Below are positions 49,846-59,760 of a stretch of DNA of 64,000 nucleotides, in pieces. The notes beneath the pieces were generated by a model, which did no database searches, was not told the DNA's origin, and saw only the letters and a list, made by a program, of their open reading frames with translations. The translations under genes were made by a program, and so were the position numbers. The DNA lies in NCBI GenBank assembly GCA_028280345.1, contig JANQLY010000021.1:103064-167063 (forward strand). Reading direction: 5' to 3'. Every line of letters begins with the position of its first letter. Positions within the stretch are counted from its first letter, which is position 1. Source of the DNA: Pseudomonadales bacterium. GTDB lineage: Bacteria; Pseudomonadota; Gammaproteobacteria; Pseudomonadales; UBA7239.

Positions 49846-50487
49846 CTAACAGTGAATATCCTCACCATTGGTTTTGTTGTAAATACCATTGTTATCCTTG
49901 TCCGTAGCAACTCGTAGATGTCCGGCTCTGTTGAGTATCCAGTGTACTGCGGTTTTAATATCGCCACTGGCAGGGCAATAGGTAAAGTTGCCATTCTGAA
50001 AATAGGTCATACCGTTGTTATACAACTGCAGATACGGTTTATTGCGGAAGGAGCGCCAGTTTAATACATCTCCTGTTTTGAGAAAGTTGGCCTTGCGTAA
50101 CAACAAGTCGCTATCATTAAGTTGTCCATCACCATCCCTGTCAATAAAGATCAGAATTTGTTCTGACCAGTTATTGTCACAGCCTGATCCATCACTACTG
50201 CCGCACAGCGTGACAATATTATTGCTCATAACCGCCTGTGTTCTCGCATAGTGCACAAGACCAATCATGGTGTTGGCAACACGTGCAGAGGTTGTTTTAT
50301 TGACAAAGCCGGCAAGTGGAGCGATGACTGTGCTGACAAGGATGGCGCATATCGCCAGTACAATGATCAGTTCTATCAGTGTAAAGCCTGATGGCTGGCG
50401 ATTGAGTGAAAAACTACCCGGGTAATCTGGCGCAGCAGATGTATCAAATAAGTGTGAAGCAAAAGAATATAGGGTTGAAGTGTTCAT
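49846..50487 (-). CDS. fimT: FimT/GspH-family type IV pseudopilin
   Basis: The protein is 213 residues from the ATG at 50487, behind AAAGGA at eight bases; the frame is open for 25 more codons upstream. A long leader precedes the prepilin site PSGFTLIELIIVLAICAILV. A GspH/FimT C-terminal domain follows, with ANTMIGLVHYARTQAVMSNN, LCGSSDGSGCDNNW and an Asp-rich loop IDRDGDGQLNDSD. FimT proteins in other gammaproteobacteria bind DNA during natural transformation; that role here is inference. It is on the strand opposite to the other minor pilins, beside thiO, where Pseudomonas also has fimT. Confidence 0.88.
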   Translation of the reverse strand: MNTSTLYSFASHLFDTSAAPDYPGSFSLNRQPSGFTLIELIIVLAICAILVSTVIAPLAGFVNKTTSARVANTMIGLVHYARTQAVMSNNIVTLCGSSDGSGCDNNWSEQILIFIDRDGDGQLNDSDLLLRKANFLKTGDVLNWRSFRNKPYLQLYNNGMTYFQNGNFTYCPASGDIKTAVHWILNRAGHLRVATDKDNNGIYNKTNGEDIHC

Positions 50488-50574
50488 AACAGATTCCTTT
50501 CCGTTAGGTTCATCGCTATAGTAGCGCACAGTAATGGTTTTGACTGTAAGCAAAAATTTCAATATATGTAGGAT

Positions 50575-51612
50575 ATGGCTGACGTTGTAATTATTGGTGG
50601 TGGTATCACAGGTCTATTGTCGGCACATTACCTGGCGGCAGAAGGTGCTGTGGTGACGCTTGTAGAGCGTGGTGAGTGTTTTCGTGAGGCCTCCTGGGCT
50701 GGTGGTGGTATTCTCGCGCCGATGCACCCCTGGCGCTATGCCGATAGTATCAATGAGCTGGTGTTTGAGTCGGAGTCACTTTACCCGGCGCTGTGCGAGC
50801 AGTTACAGGAAAAAACCGGCATCGATTGTGAGTTGCAGGTTAGTGGCATGTTGCAACTGGCGCTTGCACCGGAAGATGAAATATTGGCACGTCAGTGGTG
50901 TGAACGCCGCAGCAGGGTTTGTGAGGTGCTTGACCAGGCACAATTACAAAATCTTAATATATTGTCGACGCAGTTTTCCCATGCATTGCTTATGCCGGAA
51001 ACACAGCAGATACGTAATCCCCGCCTGGGTAAAGCGCTGCTAGCTGCCTTGCAAACGAATCCTGCGGTAACCCTGCACACGCAAACAGAAGTAAATGTGA
51101 TTGAAACTGAGCCACTGAGAGTAGTAACGGATCATGGTGTAGTGAGTGCGGGCAAGGTGCTGGTCTGTGCCGGTGCCTGGACGAGCCGTCTGATTGCAGA
51201 ATATAGCTCGCTACAAATAAAGCCGGTTAAAGGGGAGATGCTGCTGCTCAAGGCCGAGCCGGGTTTGTTGCCTTATATGTTGATGTGCCATGGGCGCTAT
51301 ATGATTCCACGTGCCGATGGTCATATACTGGTTGGCAGCACCCAGCAGGATAGCGGCTTTGACAAAACCCTCAATGTAGAAACAGCGCAATTACTACAAC
51401 AACATGCACAGGACGTTGTGCCCGCCCTCGAAGGCGCCCCGGTGGTTCGGCACTGGAGTGGCCTGCGCCCCGCAACAAACGATGAGCTGCCATTTGTCGG
51501 TTCGCTGCCGGATCGACCGGACATCTACGTTTGTGGTGGTCATTTTCGCAATGGTCTTGCCATGGGGCCGGCTTCAGCGTTGCGTATTGCCCGGCAAATT
51601 GTTGCAAGCTGA
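50575..51612 (+). CDS. thiO: Glycine oxidase ThiO
   Basis: The 345-residue FAD-dependent oxidoreductase begins with the dinucleotide fold VVIIGGGITGLLSAHYLAAE and ASWAGGGILAPMHPW. It has the D-amino-acid-oxidase-type C-terminus HWSGLRPATNDELPFVG and CGGHFRNGLAMGP. It oxidises glycine to iminoacetate for the thiazole of thiamine. The neighbouring genes are pilus genes, as in Pseudomonas. No TPP riboswitch is visible in the 87-bp gap upstream. Confidence 0.92.
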   Translation: MADVVIIGGGITGLLSAHYLAAEGAVVTLVERGECFREASWAGGGILAPMHPWRYADSINELVFESESLYPALCEQLQEKTGIDCELQVSGMLQLALAPEDEILARQWCERRSRVCEVLDQAQLQNLNILSTQFSHALLMPETQQIRNPRLGKALLAALQTNPAVTLHTQTEVNVIETEPLRVVTDHGVVSAGKVLVCAGAWTSRLIAEYSSLQIKPVKGEMLLLKAEPGLLPYMLMCHGRYMIPRADGHILVGSTQQDSGFDKTLNVETAQLLQQHAQDVVPALEGAPVVRHWSGLRPATNDELPFVGSLPDRPDIYVCGGHFRNGLAMGPASALRIARQIVAS

Positions 51613-51631
51613 TGGAGTGTTTGTAACAGGT

Positions 51632-53077
51632 TTAGTCGAGTTCGAGCTTTTTCAGTTTGTAGCGCAATTGTCGAAAAGTAATGCCGAGCTTTTTGGCAGC
51701 GGCGGTTTTATTCCAGCGACAGGATTCCAGGGCCTGCAAAATCACCGCTTTTTCTATGTCCTCAAGATAGCTGTCGAGAGATTCAAATGCAGGTAGATCC
51801 ATTGCGGGGTGAAAGCCACTGTCGCCACTGATCTGAGAACCTGCTGCATTTGCCGCAGCGCTGGGAGCAGTTAGTTCGGTAGTGCTCTCTGCCGCTGGTG
51901 CAGCGGCTATGGTTGCGCTACCGCTATCCTGGAATTGTAGATCGCCGGGTGTAATCACCTGGTTTTCACACAGGGTAAACGCTCGCTCCAGAATGTTTTC
52001 CAGTTCCCTGACATTGCCAGGAAAATGATACTGCTGCAGGGCCTCAAGAGCAGCTGGGTCAATGATAGCCGGTGTATTGCTGCCTTGGTTAAAGCGCTGC
52101 AAAAAGACTTCGCAAAGCGGGGCAATATCTTCGTGCCGATCGCGTAGGCTGGGTACGTTTAGTTGAATAACATTAATACGGAAGAATAAATCCTGGCGAA
52201 AATGTTTTGCTTCAACTTCAGATTGGAGGTTGCGATGTGTTGCACTGAGAATACGCACGTCGACAGGAATTTCCTTTTCGGCACCTACCGGGCGAATAGA
52301 TTTTTCCTGAATCGCACGCAGCAGTTTAACCTGCATTTCCAGTGGTAGCTCTGCCACTTCATCAAGAAACAATGTGCCTCCACTTGCGGTCTGGAACAAG
52401 CCGGGCTTATCTGCAGTGGCACCGGTAAAACTGCCTTTGATATGACCGAAGAATTCACTTTCCATCAGTTCTTTTGGAATTGCGCCACAGTTAACTGCGA
52501 CAAAGGGTTGTTGGCCGCGACTACCGAGTTCGTGAATAGAGCGGGCCACGAGCTCCTTACCGGAACCGGATTCACCGTGGATATAGACCGGTGCCTGGCT
52601 GCGCGCAAGTTTGGCAATTTGTTGGCGCAGGTGATTCATCGCAGCGCTGTCTCCGGTGAACGGAGAGCGACTCTGGTCAGTAATGCTGCTATCAGAAGGT
52701 TTGAGATTGAGTGCTGATTGCACAACACCGCGCAGCACATCCAGATCAATCGGCTTGGAAATAAAATCAAAGGCTCCAGCTTTCAGTGCCGAGATGGCGG
52801 TATCCATACTGCCAAAAGCGGTGATCACTGCGACGGGTACATGGGGGTAGGCATCCTGAATATACTCCACAATGGACAAGCCGTTGCCATCAGGCAGTTT
52901 CATGTCAGTGAGGCAGAGATTAAACGACTGGTTTCTCAGGGCTTCGTGAGCCGAGGCGAGGTCTTCCGCTGTGGTGGTATTTAGCCCCATGCGCCCCAAT
53001 GTGATCTCAAGTAGCTCGCGGATATCCGGTTCATCATCAATGATCAGTATTTCTTGTGATAGCTGCTGTGATGGCAT
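51632..53077 (-). CDS. pilR: Sigma-54-dependent response regulator PilR
   Basis: The protein is 481 residues from the ATG at 53077. The receiver domain (residues about 8-122) has ILIIDDEPDIRELL, phosphorylated Asp in LTDMKLPDG and Lys in FISKPIDL. The AAA+ domain has Walker A GESGSGKELVARSIHE, KGSFTGA (a GAFTGA-type sigma-54 contact loop), Walker B GTLFLDEVAELP and RQDLFFRINV. The C-terminal Fis-type HTH is NKTAAAKKLGITFRQLRYKL. It activates the major pilin promoter with RpoN when phosphorylated by PilS. It follows pilS by 14 bp. Confidence 0.96.
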   Translation of the reverse strand: MPSQQLSQEILIIDDEPDIRELLEITLGRMGLNTTTAEDLASAHEALRNQSFNLCLTDMKLPDGNGLSIVEYIQDAYPHVPVAVITAFGSMDTAISALKAGAFDFISKPIDLDVLRGVVQSALNLKPSDSSITDQSRSPFTGDSAAMNHLRQQIAKLARSQAPVYIHGESGSGKELVARSIHELGSRGQQPFVAVNCGAIPKELMESEFFGHIKGSFTGATADKPGLFQTASGGTLFLDEVAELPLEMQVKLLRAIQEKSIRPVGAEKEIPVDVRILSATHRNLQSEVEAKHFRQDLFFRINVIQLNVPSLRDRHEDIAPLCEVFLQRFNQGSNTPAIIDPAALEALQQYHFPGNVRELENILERAFTLCENQVITPGDLQFQDSGSATIAAAPAAESTTELTAPSAAANAAGSQISGDSGFHPAMDLPAFESLDSYLEDIEKAVILQALESCRWNKTAAAKKLGITFRQLRYKLKKLELD

Positions 53078-53091
53078 AGCAATAATCCGTA

Positions 53092-54738
53092 TCAGGCGGT
53101 TTTCAGAGCTTTGTCCGGGTGGGCAAAGCTGATTTGAAAGCAGCTCTTGCGTTGTTCTGAAAAGTGATAGTCGAGACGTGCCTGATTGGCCTCGCAAAGT
53201 TCCCGTGCGAGGTAGAGGCCAAGGCCGGTGCCTTTCGGACTGGTGGTAAAAAATGGTTCAAACACTTTGGCAATATCGTTATTAGGGATTCCGGGACCAT
53301 CATCAATAATATCAAGACACGGGGTGTCGAGGGAATGATCGATATAGCCTTTTAGTAGCAAGGTGGCCTCGCCGGTCTTTTTCTGGCTAAAATATAAGCC
53401 ATTATCGCTGAGGTTGTTAAGTACCTGCTCAAGCTGACTCGGATCAGCGGTGATTGTAATGTCGGCAGGCTCCACATCAATACTGATGTTCAATGACTCG
53501 CTGTGAGCTTGCAGGTAATTGCTGACAAACTTGTTGAGAAACAGTTTGAGATTAAGTGTTTCCGGTGCGGGATTTTTACGCCGCGACAGCTGTAAAACAT
53601 TTTCAATGATCTGGTTAACCCGCAGTGAGTGATTTTGAATAATCTCGGTGAGACGGTGGTCGTGTTTGTCGATGGTATCGGACTCGGCGAGTAACTGAGC
53701 GGCATGGCTGATTGCGCCAAGCGGGTTTCTTACCTCGTGGGCAATACTCGCGGTCAGATGACCGAGTGAAGCGAGTTTAAGTTGCTGCGCCTGCTGTGCT
53801 ACATCACGGGTATCTTCAACAAACACAATAATATCGGCATTCTTGTCATCTTCAAGACCTGCAAAGCTCAGCTGTAGCTCTGGTCCGGTATCGCGAATCT
53901 TGATCGGTGAGATGCGTGCGCGGGGGTTGCCGCGCCAGTTTTGCAAGCACTCATACAGAGAGGGTATTTCCGCAAACGAAAAATCAAATTCGCTATTCTG
54001 TTCCATGGTCAGCGGAATCTCCAGCAAGCGTGCGGCGCTTTCATTGATCAGGCGGATAGCTCCATTGGGCGCGAGTACAATAATACCGGTGCGCATACGC
54101 TGCACAATCAGTTCATTCAGTTGTTGCAGGTGCTGACGGCGCAGGGTTTGTAACTCGGCTTCCTCTGCGGCCTCCCGCATGCGTTTGGTCAAATATAGAA
54201 AAAGCTGTGAGGTACTAAACAGCAGAATACCAAGCAGGCCCGCAGTCATAATTGACTGCATGGATGCAGTGGCATACATCAGATTGAAAATACTCTCTGC
54301 AATAACGGCGATCGTGGCCAGTGCCGCTGTCAGTGTGGCGATTTGCTTTGGCAAAATAATACTGCTGGCACTGATGGTGATAAACAGTAACAGACCGAGT
54401 CCGCTGGAAATGCCACCGCTGCTGTGCATCAACAGGGTCATTGCCGTGATATCGACCAGGCAGACGAGGAACATATGCTGGTGTGAGGGGGTAAAGCGGC
54501 TACTGTACAGGCGAATCAGTGTGATAAAGGTGATAACGGTGTAAATACCGATGGTGTAGCTAAATAGCCCGGGGTTTTCCTTGCCGAGGATATTCGGGGC
54601 AAGGTGGGTGAGGAACATCGCGGAGAAAACTGTGGCGAGGGTAATGCGGTAATAGGCATATACCTTGAGCAGTGAGAAGGATTCCTCGCTGAGAAGTTCT
54701 CTCTGCCGGGTGCCAGGTACTTGTTCCGGTTGTGCCAT
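53092..54738 (-). CDS. pilS: Sensor histidine kinase PilS
   Basis: The protein has 548 residues. About six transmembrane helices (residues 25-190) lead into a linker and a PAS domain (about 205-320, TGIIVLAPNGAIRLINESAA). The HisKA box has the phosphorylated His in TASIAHEVRNPLGAISHAAQ. The ATPase has the N box NLSDNGLYFS (Asn-Asp kept, somewhat diverged), G1 DDGPGIP and G2 GTGLGLYLARELC. It senses pilin levels in the inner membrane and phosphorylates PilR. It is divergent from nadE. Confidence 0.95.
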   Translation of the reverse strand: MAQPEQVPGTRQRELLSEESFSLLKVYAYYRITLATVFSAMFLTHLAPNILGKENPGLFSYTIGIYTVITFITLIRLYSSRFTPSHQHMFLVCLVDITAMTLLMHSSGGISSGLGLLLFITISASSIILPKQIATLTAALATIAVIAESIFNLMYATASMQSIMTAGLLGILLFSTSQLFLYLTKRMREAAEEAELQTLRRQHLQQLNELIVQRMRTGIIVLAPNGAIRLINESAARLLEIPLTMEQNSEFDFSFAEIPSLYECLQNWRGNPRARISPIKIRDTGPELQLSFAGLEDDKNADIIVFVEDTRDVAQQAQQLKLASLGHLTASIAHEVRNPLGAISHAAQLLAESDTIDKHDHRLTEIIQNHSLRVNQIIENVLQLSRRKNPAPETLNLKLFLNKFVSNYLQAHSESLNISIDVEPADITITADPSQLEQVLNNLSDNGLYFSQKKTGEATLLLKGYIDHSLDTPCLDIIDDGPGIPNNDIAKVFEPFFTTSPKGTGLGLYLARELCEANQARLDYHFSEQRKSCFQISFAHPDKALKTA

Positions 54739-54916
54739 ATGGGTGCTAATTATCTTTTGCGGAAGTTACAGGTCAGAATTTTCTGCCGTTATCGGTTAAG
54801 GGTTGCCAATATTCTAACAGGCCGCGGTTTGGCTGAATTATATTTTTTGCCAGCGGCGTCACTTTGCAGGAAAATAGCGTCTTTGCGAGGTTTGCGGGCT
54901 ACAGAGAGAGTTAAAA

Positions 54917-56548
54917 ATGAAGTTGGATATCGTGATAGCACAGCTCAATCCCCATGTCGGGGATATGGATGGCAATGCCCGCAAGGTGGTGGCTGTACTT
55001 GAGCAGCTTGCGGGGCAGGCGGTCGATGTGCTGGTATTTCCCGAATTAGTGCTAAGCGGCTATCCGCCGGAAGATCTGTTGTTGCGCGACAGTCTGCAAC
55101 AACGCGTCGAAGCTGCGCTGGAGTTGGTACGGGAGGCCAGCCGGGAGCTGTCTTGCCACATCGTGCTGGGTTATCCATTGCGTCGTGATGGCAAGCTTTA
55201 CAACTGTGCCGGTGTGCTTTTTCAGGGGGAGCTTGTAGCGGAATATCACAAGCAAAAATTGCCGAACTATCAGGTCTTTGATGAGAAGCGCTATTTTGAG
55301 GCCGGGTGCGAGCCAGCGCTGCTGGAGATAAAAGGCGTCAAAACAGCACTGAGTATTTGCGAGGATATCTGGCATCCACAACCCATGGCACAGGCCCGTG
55401 AAGCCGGTGCGCAACTGATGATCAATATTAATGCCTCCCCGTTCCATATCGACAAGCAGCGTGAGCGGGAAGTGTTGCTTGCCGAACGTGCACAGAGCGG
55501 GGCAATGCCGGTGGTTTATGTGAATCAAACCGGAGGACAGGATGAGCTCGTGTTTGATGGTGGCTCCATGGTGGTGGCCAAAACCGGCGAATTGCTGGTG
55601 CGTTTGCCCGCGTTTGTCGAAGAGACATTTGCCCTGACACTGGATATTGATAACGATAGTGCCAGCGCTGAAGAGTCAGCGTTAATCAACGAGCGCCTTG
55701 AAGGTGATGCGGCGGTCTACACGGCCCTTGTGCACGGTGTGCGTGACTATGTTAATAAAAACGGTTTTCCCGGTGTCGTGCTTGGTCTGTCCGGCGGTAT
55801 CGATTCAGCATTGACGCTGGCAATAGCGGTGGATGCGCTCGGGCCAGAAAGGGTTGAAGCGGTAATGATGCCATTTCGTTATACCTCAAGTATGAGCGTG
55901 GAAGATGCCGAGGCGGAGGCAAAGACCCTCGGGGTTGAATATCGTTGTATTTCAATTGAGCCGATGTATGAAGCTTTTATGCAAAGCCTCGACAGTGAGT
56001 TTGCGGGCTGGCCAAAAGATACCACCGAAGAAAATATCCAGGCGCGCTGTCGCGGTGTGTTGCTGATGGCGATCTCCAACAAGAAAGGTTCACTCGTGTT
56101 AACCACGGGCAACAAGAGTGAGATGGCAGTAGGCTACTGTACGCTTTATGGTGATATGGCAGGTGGTTTTGCGGTGATCAAGGATGTGCCAAAAATGCAG
56201 GTCTACGCGTTGTCAAACTACCGCAATTCACTGTCGCCCGCGATACCGCAAAGGGTGATTGATCGTCCGCCATCCGCTGAGCTTGCACCGGACCAGAAAG
56301 ATGAAGACTCGCTGCCGCCCTATGATGTCCTCGATCAGATATTGGCATTGTATGTGGAGCAGGATGTGAGCGCCTATGGCATTATTGCCCGCGGGTTTGC
56401 CGAGGAAGATGTGAAGCGCGTGATACGACTTATCGATATTAATGAATACAAGCGCCGTCAGGCGCCGATTGGGGTGCGCGTGACGCAGAGAGGGTTTGGT
56501 CGAGATCGCCGCTATCCGATTACCAATGGCTGGAGGCCGGGTGAATAA
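54917..56548 (+). CDS. nadE: Glutamine-dependent NAD+ synthetase
   Basis: The protein has 543 residues. The N-terminal nitrilase-fold glutaminase has the Glu/Lys/Cys triad in FPELVLSGYPPEDLLLR, HKQKLPNYQVFDEKRYF and LSICEDIWHP. The C-terminal synthetase domain has the P-loop VLGLSGGIDSALTLAIAVDA and LTTGNKSEMAVGYCTLYGD. It amidates nicotinate adenine dinucleotide using ammonia channelled from glutamine. The start is clear. It converges with the barrel gene on the right, leaving 23 bp. Confidence 0.96.
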   Translation: MKLDIVIAQLNPHVGDMDGNARKVVAVLEQLAGQAVDVLVFPELVLSGYPPEDLLLRDSLQQRVEAALELVREASRELSCHIVLGYPLRRDGKLYNCAGVLFQGELVAEYHKQKLPNYQVFDEKRYFEAGCEPALLEIKGVKTALSICEDIWHPQPMAQAREAGAQLMININASPFHIDKQREREVLLAERAQSGAMPVVYVNQTGGQDELVFDGGSMVVAKTGELLVRLPAFVEETFALTLDIDNDSASAEESALINERLEGDAAVYTALVHGVRDYVNKNGFPGVVLGLSGGIDSALTLAIAVDALGPERVEAVMMPFRYTSSMSVEDAEAEAKTLGVEYRCISIEPMYEAFMQSLDSEFAGWPKDTTEENIQARCRGVLLMAISNKKGSLVLTTGNKSEMAVGYCTLYGDMAGGFAVIKDVPKMQVYALSNYRNSLSPAIPQRVIDRPPSAELAPDQKDEDSLPPYDVLDQILALYVEQDVSAYGIIARGFAEEDVKRVIRLIDINEYKRRQAPIGVRVTQRGFGRDRRYPITNGWRPGE

Positions 56549-56571
56549 TCTTATTTAATGCCGGGTTTGAA

Positions 56572-57795
56572 TTACCATGCGCTGCCCGCCTGAATATACC
56601 AGGCCGTATCTTCCGGGCCGCGTGCAACATCCAGGCCCATATAAAACCCATAGCGTTTTGCCATTAGATAGCGAAAGCCCGCACCTTTGGAAACATAGGT
56701 TTCTGCATCCTTGAATTCATCCAGGCTATCGGCGGCACGGCCTGCACCCGCAAAGACCAGTGCACTCCAGCGTGGAGTGATTTTCCACGCTGCTTCTAGT
56801 TCAGTTGCCGCAGTGCGATCGCCGAGGTAGCGGCCAACCGGAATGCCGCGCATATCAATATAAGGCGTGGCGTAAGGAGGCAGCAGCGGGTTGTTAAACA
56901 CCATATTCGAGTGCAAGCGCCAGCCGATAATAAACTGTTCAGCGACCGGCCAGTAATTGAGGCCCTCAAACTGCACATTGTCATAACTGAAATCACCACC
57001 GATATTTTCATCGTAGCGCAGATATTCCAGCGTGTAGTTATAACCCTGCTGCGGACTGAACACATTGTCGCGGTTGTCAAACTGGGCCACAACACCCAGT
57101 GCCGAGTTGGTGGTTTCACTGGCTAGCAGATTGTTAACTTGATCTTCCTGTTGCGGGGGTAGTCGACCGCCAAACCCGTTAAAGTTATTTGGCGATATGG
57201 TGGCGTCCATGAGGCTTTGTTTGATGCCGAGAAAGACCGGACTTTTCTCTGGCAGGCGGAACTTGATTTCCTGCTGCAAAAATAAACCCTCGGTATTAAG
57301 GCTCACCGGGCGGGGCAGGGAAATACCGCCGGAACCATAAAAATCCAGGTTGACGGAATAGGCACTGAAAAAACCTTCATAGCGAATACGATCACGTTTC
57401 CAGAACCCGAAGTGACCGGCACCGGTAAACCAGGATTCATTGGAGGTGCCGCCGAGTGCGACGGCAGTAACACTGGGTGGTAACAGGTAAGCTGACGCAT
57501 TTTGTGCGGAGCGTGCAGCTTCCATGCGTTGCTCACGCGCCTCGTCGCTCTCGTGAAAGAATAGGCCGACAGCACCGAGGCCGGTACCGAGTGCAGGTTC
57601 GGTAATAATGATTGGTACCGGCATAAAACCGTAAGCATTTTCCGACAACCATTGGCTGCCGTCGAGCATGCCATCTTCCGGGTCAAAAAACTGTTCACTA
57701 AAGCTATCGGCAGAACTGTTTACAGCAAATAACAACAGGCACAACGAGATAATGACTGGTTTGCAGCAGGTGGTTGGCAAAAAGCACCTGAACAT
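56572..57795 (-). CDS. Omp85/BamA-TamA-like outer membrane beta-barrel without POTRA domains
   Basis: The 407-residue protein has a signal peptide (ending about NSSADS) and a short linker. Alternating beta strands then continue to a C-terminal aromatic residue (GSAW). Strand segments include GTGLGAVGLFF, NVFSPQQGYNYTLEYLRYD and a late GRAADSLDEFKDAETYVSKG, the surface-antigen (D15) style of barrel. Residues 30-90 are too short for POTRA repeats. The cargo or ligand is unknown. It starts 18 bp after the bamD stop on the same strand, so it is probably co-transcribed with bamD, but it is not BamA itself. Confidence 0.75.
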   Translation of the reverse strand: MFRCFLPTTCCKPVIISLCLLLFAVNSSADSFSEQFFDPEDGMLDGSQWLSENAYGFMPVPIIITEPALGTGLGAVGLFFHESDEAREQRMEAARSAQNASAYLLPPSVTAVALGGTSNESWFTGAGHFGFWKRDRIRYEGFFSAYSVNLDFYGSGGISLPRPVSLNTEGLFLQQEIKFRLPEKSPVFLGIKQSLMDATISPNNFNGFGGRLPPQQEDQVNNLLASETTNSALGVVAQFDNRDNVFSPQQGYNYTLEYLRYDENIGGDFSYDNVQFEGLNYWPVAEQFIIGWRLHSNMVFNNPLLPPYATPYIDMRGIPVGRYLGDRTAATELEAAWKITPRWSALVFAGAGRAADSLDEFKDAETYVSKGAGFRYLMAKRYGFYMGLDVARGPEDTAWYIQAGSAW

Positions 57796-57813
57796 CAGTG
57801 GTCAGGATTGATG

Positions 57814-58683
57814 CTAGCGCTTTTCTTCACGGCTATCAAAGCCGGAAGGCGGAGGGTTATCAACCAGACCGAAGGTGGCAGTGTTAAGCCAGGAGCGTAC
57901 CGGGTTGATATTGATAAGAAATTCGCCGTTCTCGTCGAGGGAAACGTGATCGGGATAATTTTCACGCAGGGCGAGCAGGGAATCATCGGCGAGATCGTCG
58001 AGGCCAAGCAATAGATAAGCTTGAACCATCACAGCCAGTGCATCGGGAACTGCGGGGGTACGTTGAAAGTTTTCAACCACATAGCGGCCGCGGTTGGCAG
58101 CGGCAAGATAGGCACCGCGCTTAAAATAATAGTTGGCAACATGCACTTCGTAGCGGGCGAGAAGATTGCGCAGATACACCATACGCTTGCGTGCATCAGC
58201 GGCATAAATACTGTCCGGATAGCGACTCAGTAATTGTGAGAAGTCTTCAAAGGACTCGCGCGCCGCACCGGGATCGCGCATGGTCATATCGGTTGGCATA
58301 AAACGCTCAAACATGCCGCGGCCTTCAGCAAATGAGGCAAGGCCTTTCATATAGTAGGCATAGTCCACATTTACATGCCTCGGGTGCAAGCGAATAAAGC
58401 GCTCAGCGGAGGCATAGGCGGCGTCAAACTCGTGCTGCATATAGTAGGCATAGATAAGGTCGAGCTGAGTTTGCTCCGAATACTTGCCAAACGGGAAGCG
58501 TGCTTCCATGGCTTGTAAGGCTTCAACAGCGCGTTCATATTGCTTGTCGTCGATATGCTTCTGCGTGCGCTGGTAGAGTTCTTCTTCGCCGAGACTCAGT
58601 TCTTCGAGATAATCGTCGGAGGAGCAGGCGGCCAGAAGAACGGCGCTGAGGATGCAAGTCAGGAAAAAAAACTTTTTTTGCAT
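57814..58683 (-). CDS. bamD: Outer membrane assembly lipoprotein BamD
   Basis: The 289-residue lipoprotein has the lipobox [10 protein letters not shown], with Cys at about residue 20. Five TPR-like repeats follow ([44 protein letters not shown]-type ends), standard for BamD/ComL. A slightly long C-terminal tail ends in SREEKR. It binds BamA and recruits BamC/E for outer membrane protein insertion. In Pseudomonas, rluD is beside it; here a glycosyltransferase is. Confidence 0.95.
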   Translation of the reverse strand: MQKKFFFLTCILSAVLLAACSSDDYLEELSLGEEELYQRTQKHIDDKQYERAVEALQAMEARFPFGKYSEQTQLDLIYAYYMQHEFDAAYASAERFIRLHPRHVNVDYAYYMKGLASFAEGRGMFERFMPTDMTMRDPGAARESFEDFSQLLSRYPDSIYAADARKRMVYLRNLLARYEVHVANYYFKRGAYLAAANRGRYVVENFQRTPAVPDALAVMVQAYLLLGLDDLADDSLLALRENYPDHVSLDENGEFLININPVRSWLNTATFGLVDNPPPSGFDSREEKR

Positions 58684-58755
58684 GTAGTGGTGAGTCGTTG
58701 TTATAACAGAAGGCGGTATTTAACCATAACTTTCGCCGAGAAAATATGGTGGTTT

Positions 58756-59760
58756 TCAGGTCGGTGGGGGTGGTGCGCTGCCATCGTTGCTCGTTATATC
58801 GCGCACAATATACTGGGGCTTGCGGTTAATCGTTAAAAACATGCGGCCGAGATATTCGCCGATCAGACCTAGCATAATGAGCTGTGTGCCGGTGAGTAGC
58901 AAAATACCGGCCATCAGGGAGGCCCAGCCTTTTGGTGTGCTGCCGAGCAGGGTTTCGATAAAAATAGTCAAAATACCGATAAGTCCAAATGCGCCGATAA
59001 CAAGACCGGAAACGGTAGCGGCACGTAATGGAACAACAGAAAAATTCAGAAACATCGAGGTAAACAGGCGTAGCAGGCGGGGCAGTGTGTAATTGCTTTT
59101 ACCATTGCCGCGCGGTAAATGCTCGACAGCGAGTGAACCGATATTTTGGGTTACCTGCATAATCAGGCCGTCAATGTAGGGAAATGGACCGGTGTGCTCA
59201 ACAACCTTGTTGGCGGTAAATGCATTGATGCAGCGAAAGCTCGACAGGTATAGCCCCCTGGGTTTGTCGAGTAGCCAGTCAGCCAGCTTATTGGTCAGGC
59301 GGCTGCCGAGATTACGCCAGCTGGCATGTTGTTTGTGTTTATAGCGTGTGTAAGCTACGTCGAAATTATTGTCCCTGCAATAGTGCCAGAGGTTCTCCAC
59401 TTCTTCTGGTGGGTTTTGCAAGTCATCGTCCATATTGATGATGTATTCTCCGCGAGCGTAGCTGAATCCTGCAATGACTGCATTGTGCTCGCCAAAGTTG
59501 CGCGACAGATTGATGATTTTGATGGGAGTACTGTGCTTGTTGCAAAGCGCCTGACATATCTGCAAGGAGTGGTCAGGGCTACCATCGACCACAAGAATAA
59601 TCTCCATTTCCCGGGCAATATCCAGCTCACACAGTTTGTCTACCAGTGTGCCGACAGTATCAGCACCGTTGTAAACCGGAATGACAATCGATAGAGCCGG
59701 ATTTGGCAAAGCGGCGGTATTATTGTCTACGCTTGTGCCGGTTTTGTCGCCCGTGCCCAT
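58756..59760 (-). CDS. Family 2 glycosyltransferase, polyprenyl-phosphate type (DPM1-like)
   Basis: The protein has 334 residues. The GT-A domain has SIVIPVYNGADTVGTLV, LVVDGSPDHSLQICQ and the metal-binding NMDDDLQNPPEEVENLW. QNIGSLAVEHLPRGNGKSNY and two C-terminal transmembrane helices (about 235-258 and 270-293) follow, the GtrB/ArnC/DPM layout. It probably transfers a sugar to undecaprenyl phosphate at the inner membrane. Its first 34 bases overlap the end of the methyltransferase gene upstream, which indicates translational coupling. The sugar and the final acceptor are unknown. Confidence 0.88.
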   Translation of the reverse strand: MGTGDKTGTSVDNNTAALPNPALSIVIPVYNGADTVGTLVDKLCELDIAREMEIILVVDGSPDHSLQICQALCNKHSTPIKIINLSRNFGEHNAVIAGFSYARGEYIINMDDDLQNPPEEVENLWHYCRDNNFDVAYTRYKHKQHASWRNLGSRLTNKLADWLLDKPRGLYLSSFRCINAFTANKVVEHTGPFPYIDGLIMQVTQNIGSLAVEHLPRGNGKSNYTLPRLLRLFTSMFLNFSVVPLRAATVSGLVIGAFGLIGILTIFIETLLGSTPKGWASLMAGILLLTGTQLIMLGLIGEYLGRMFLTINRKPQYIVRDITSNDGSAPPPPT

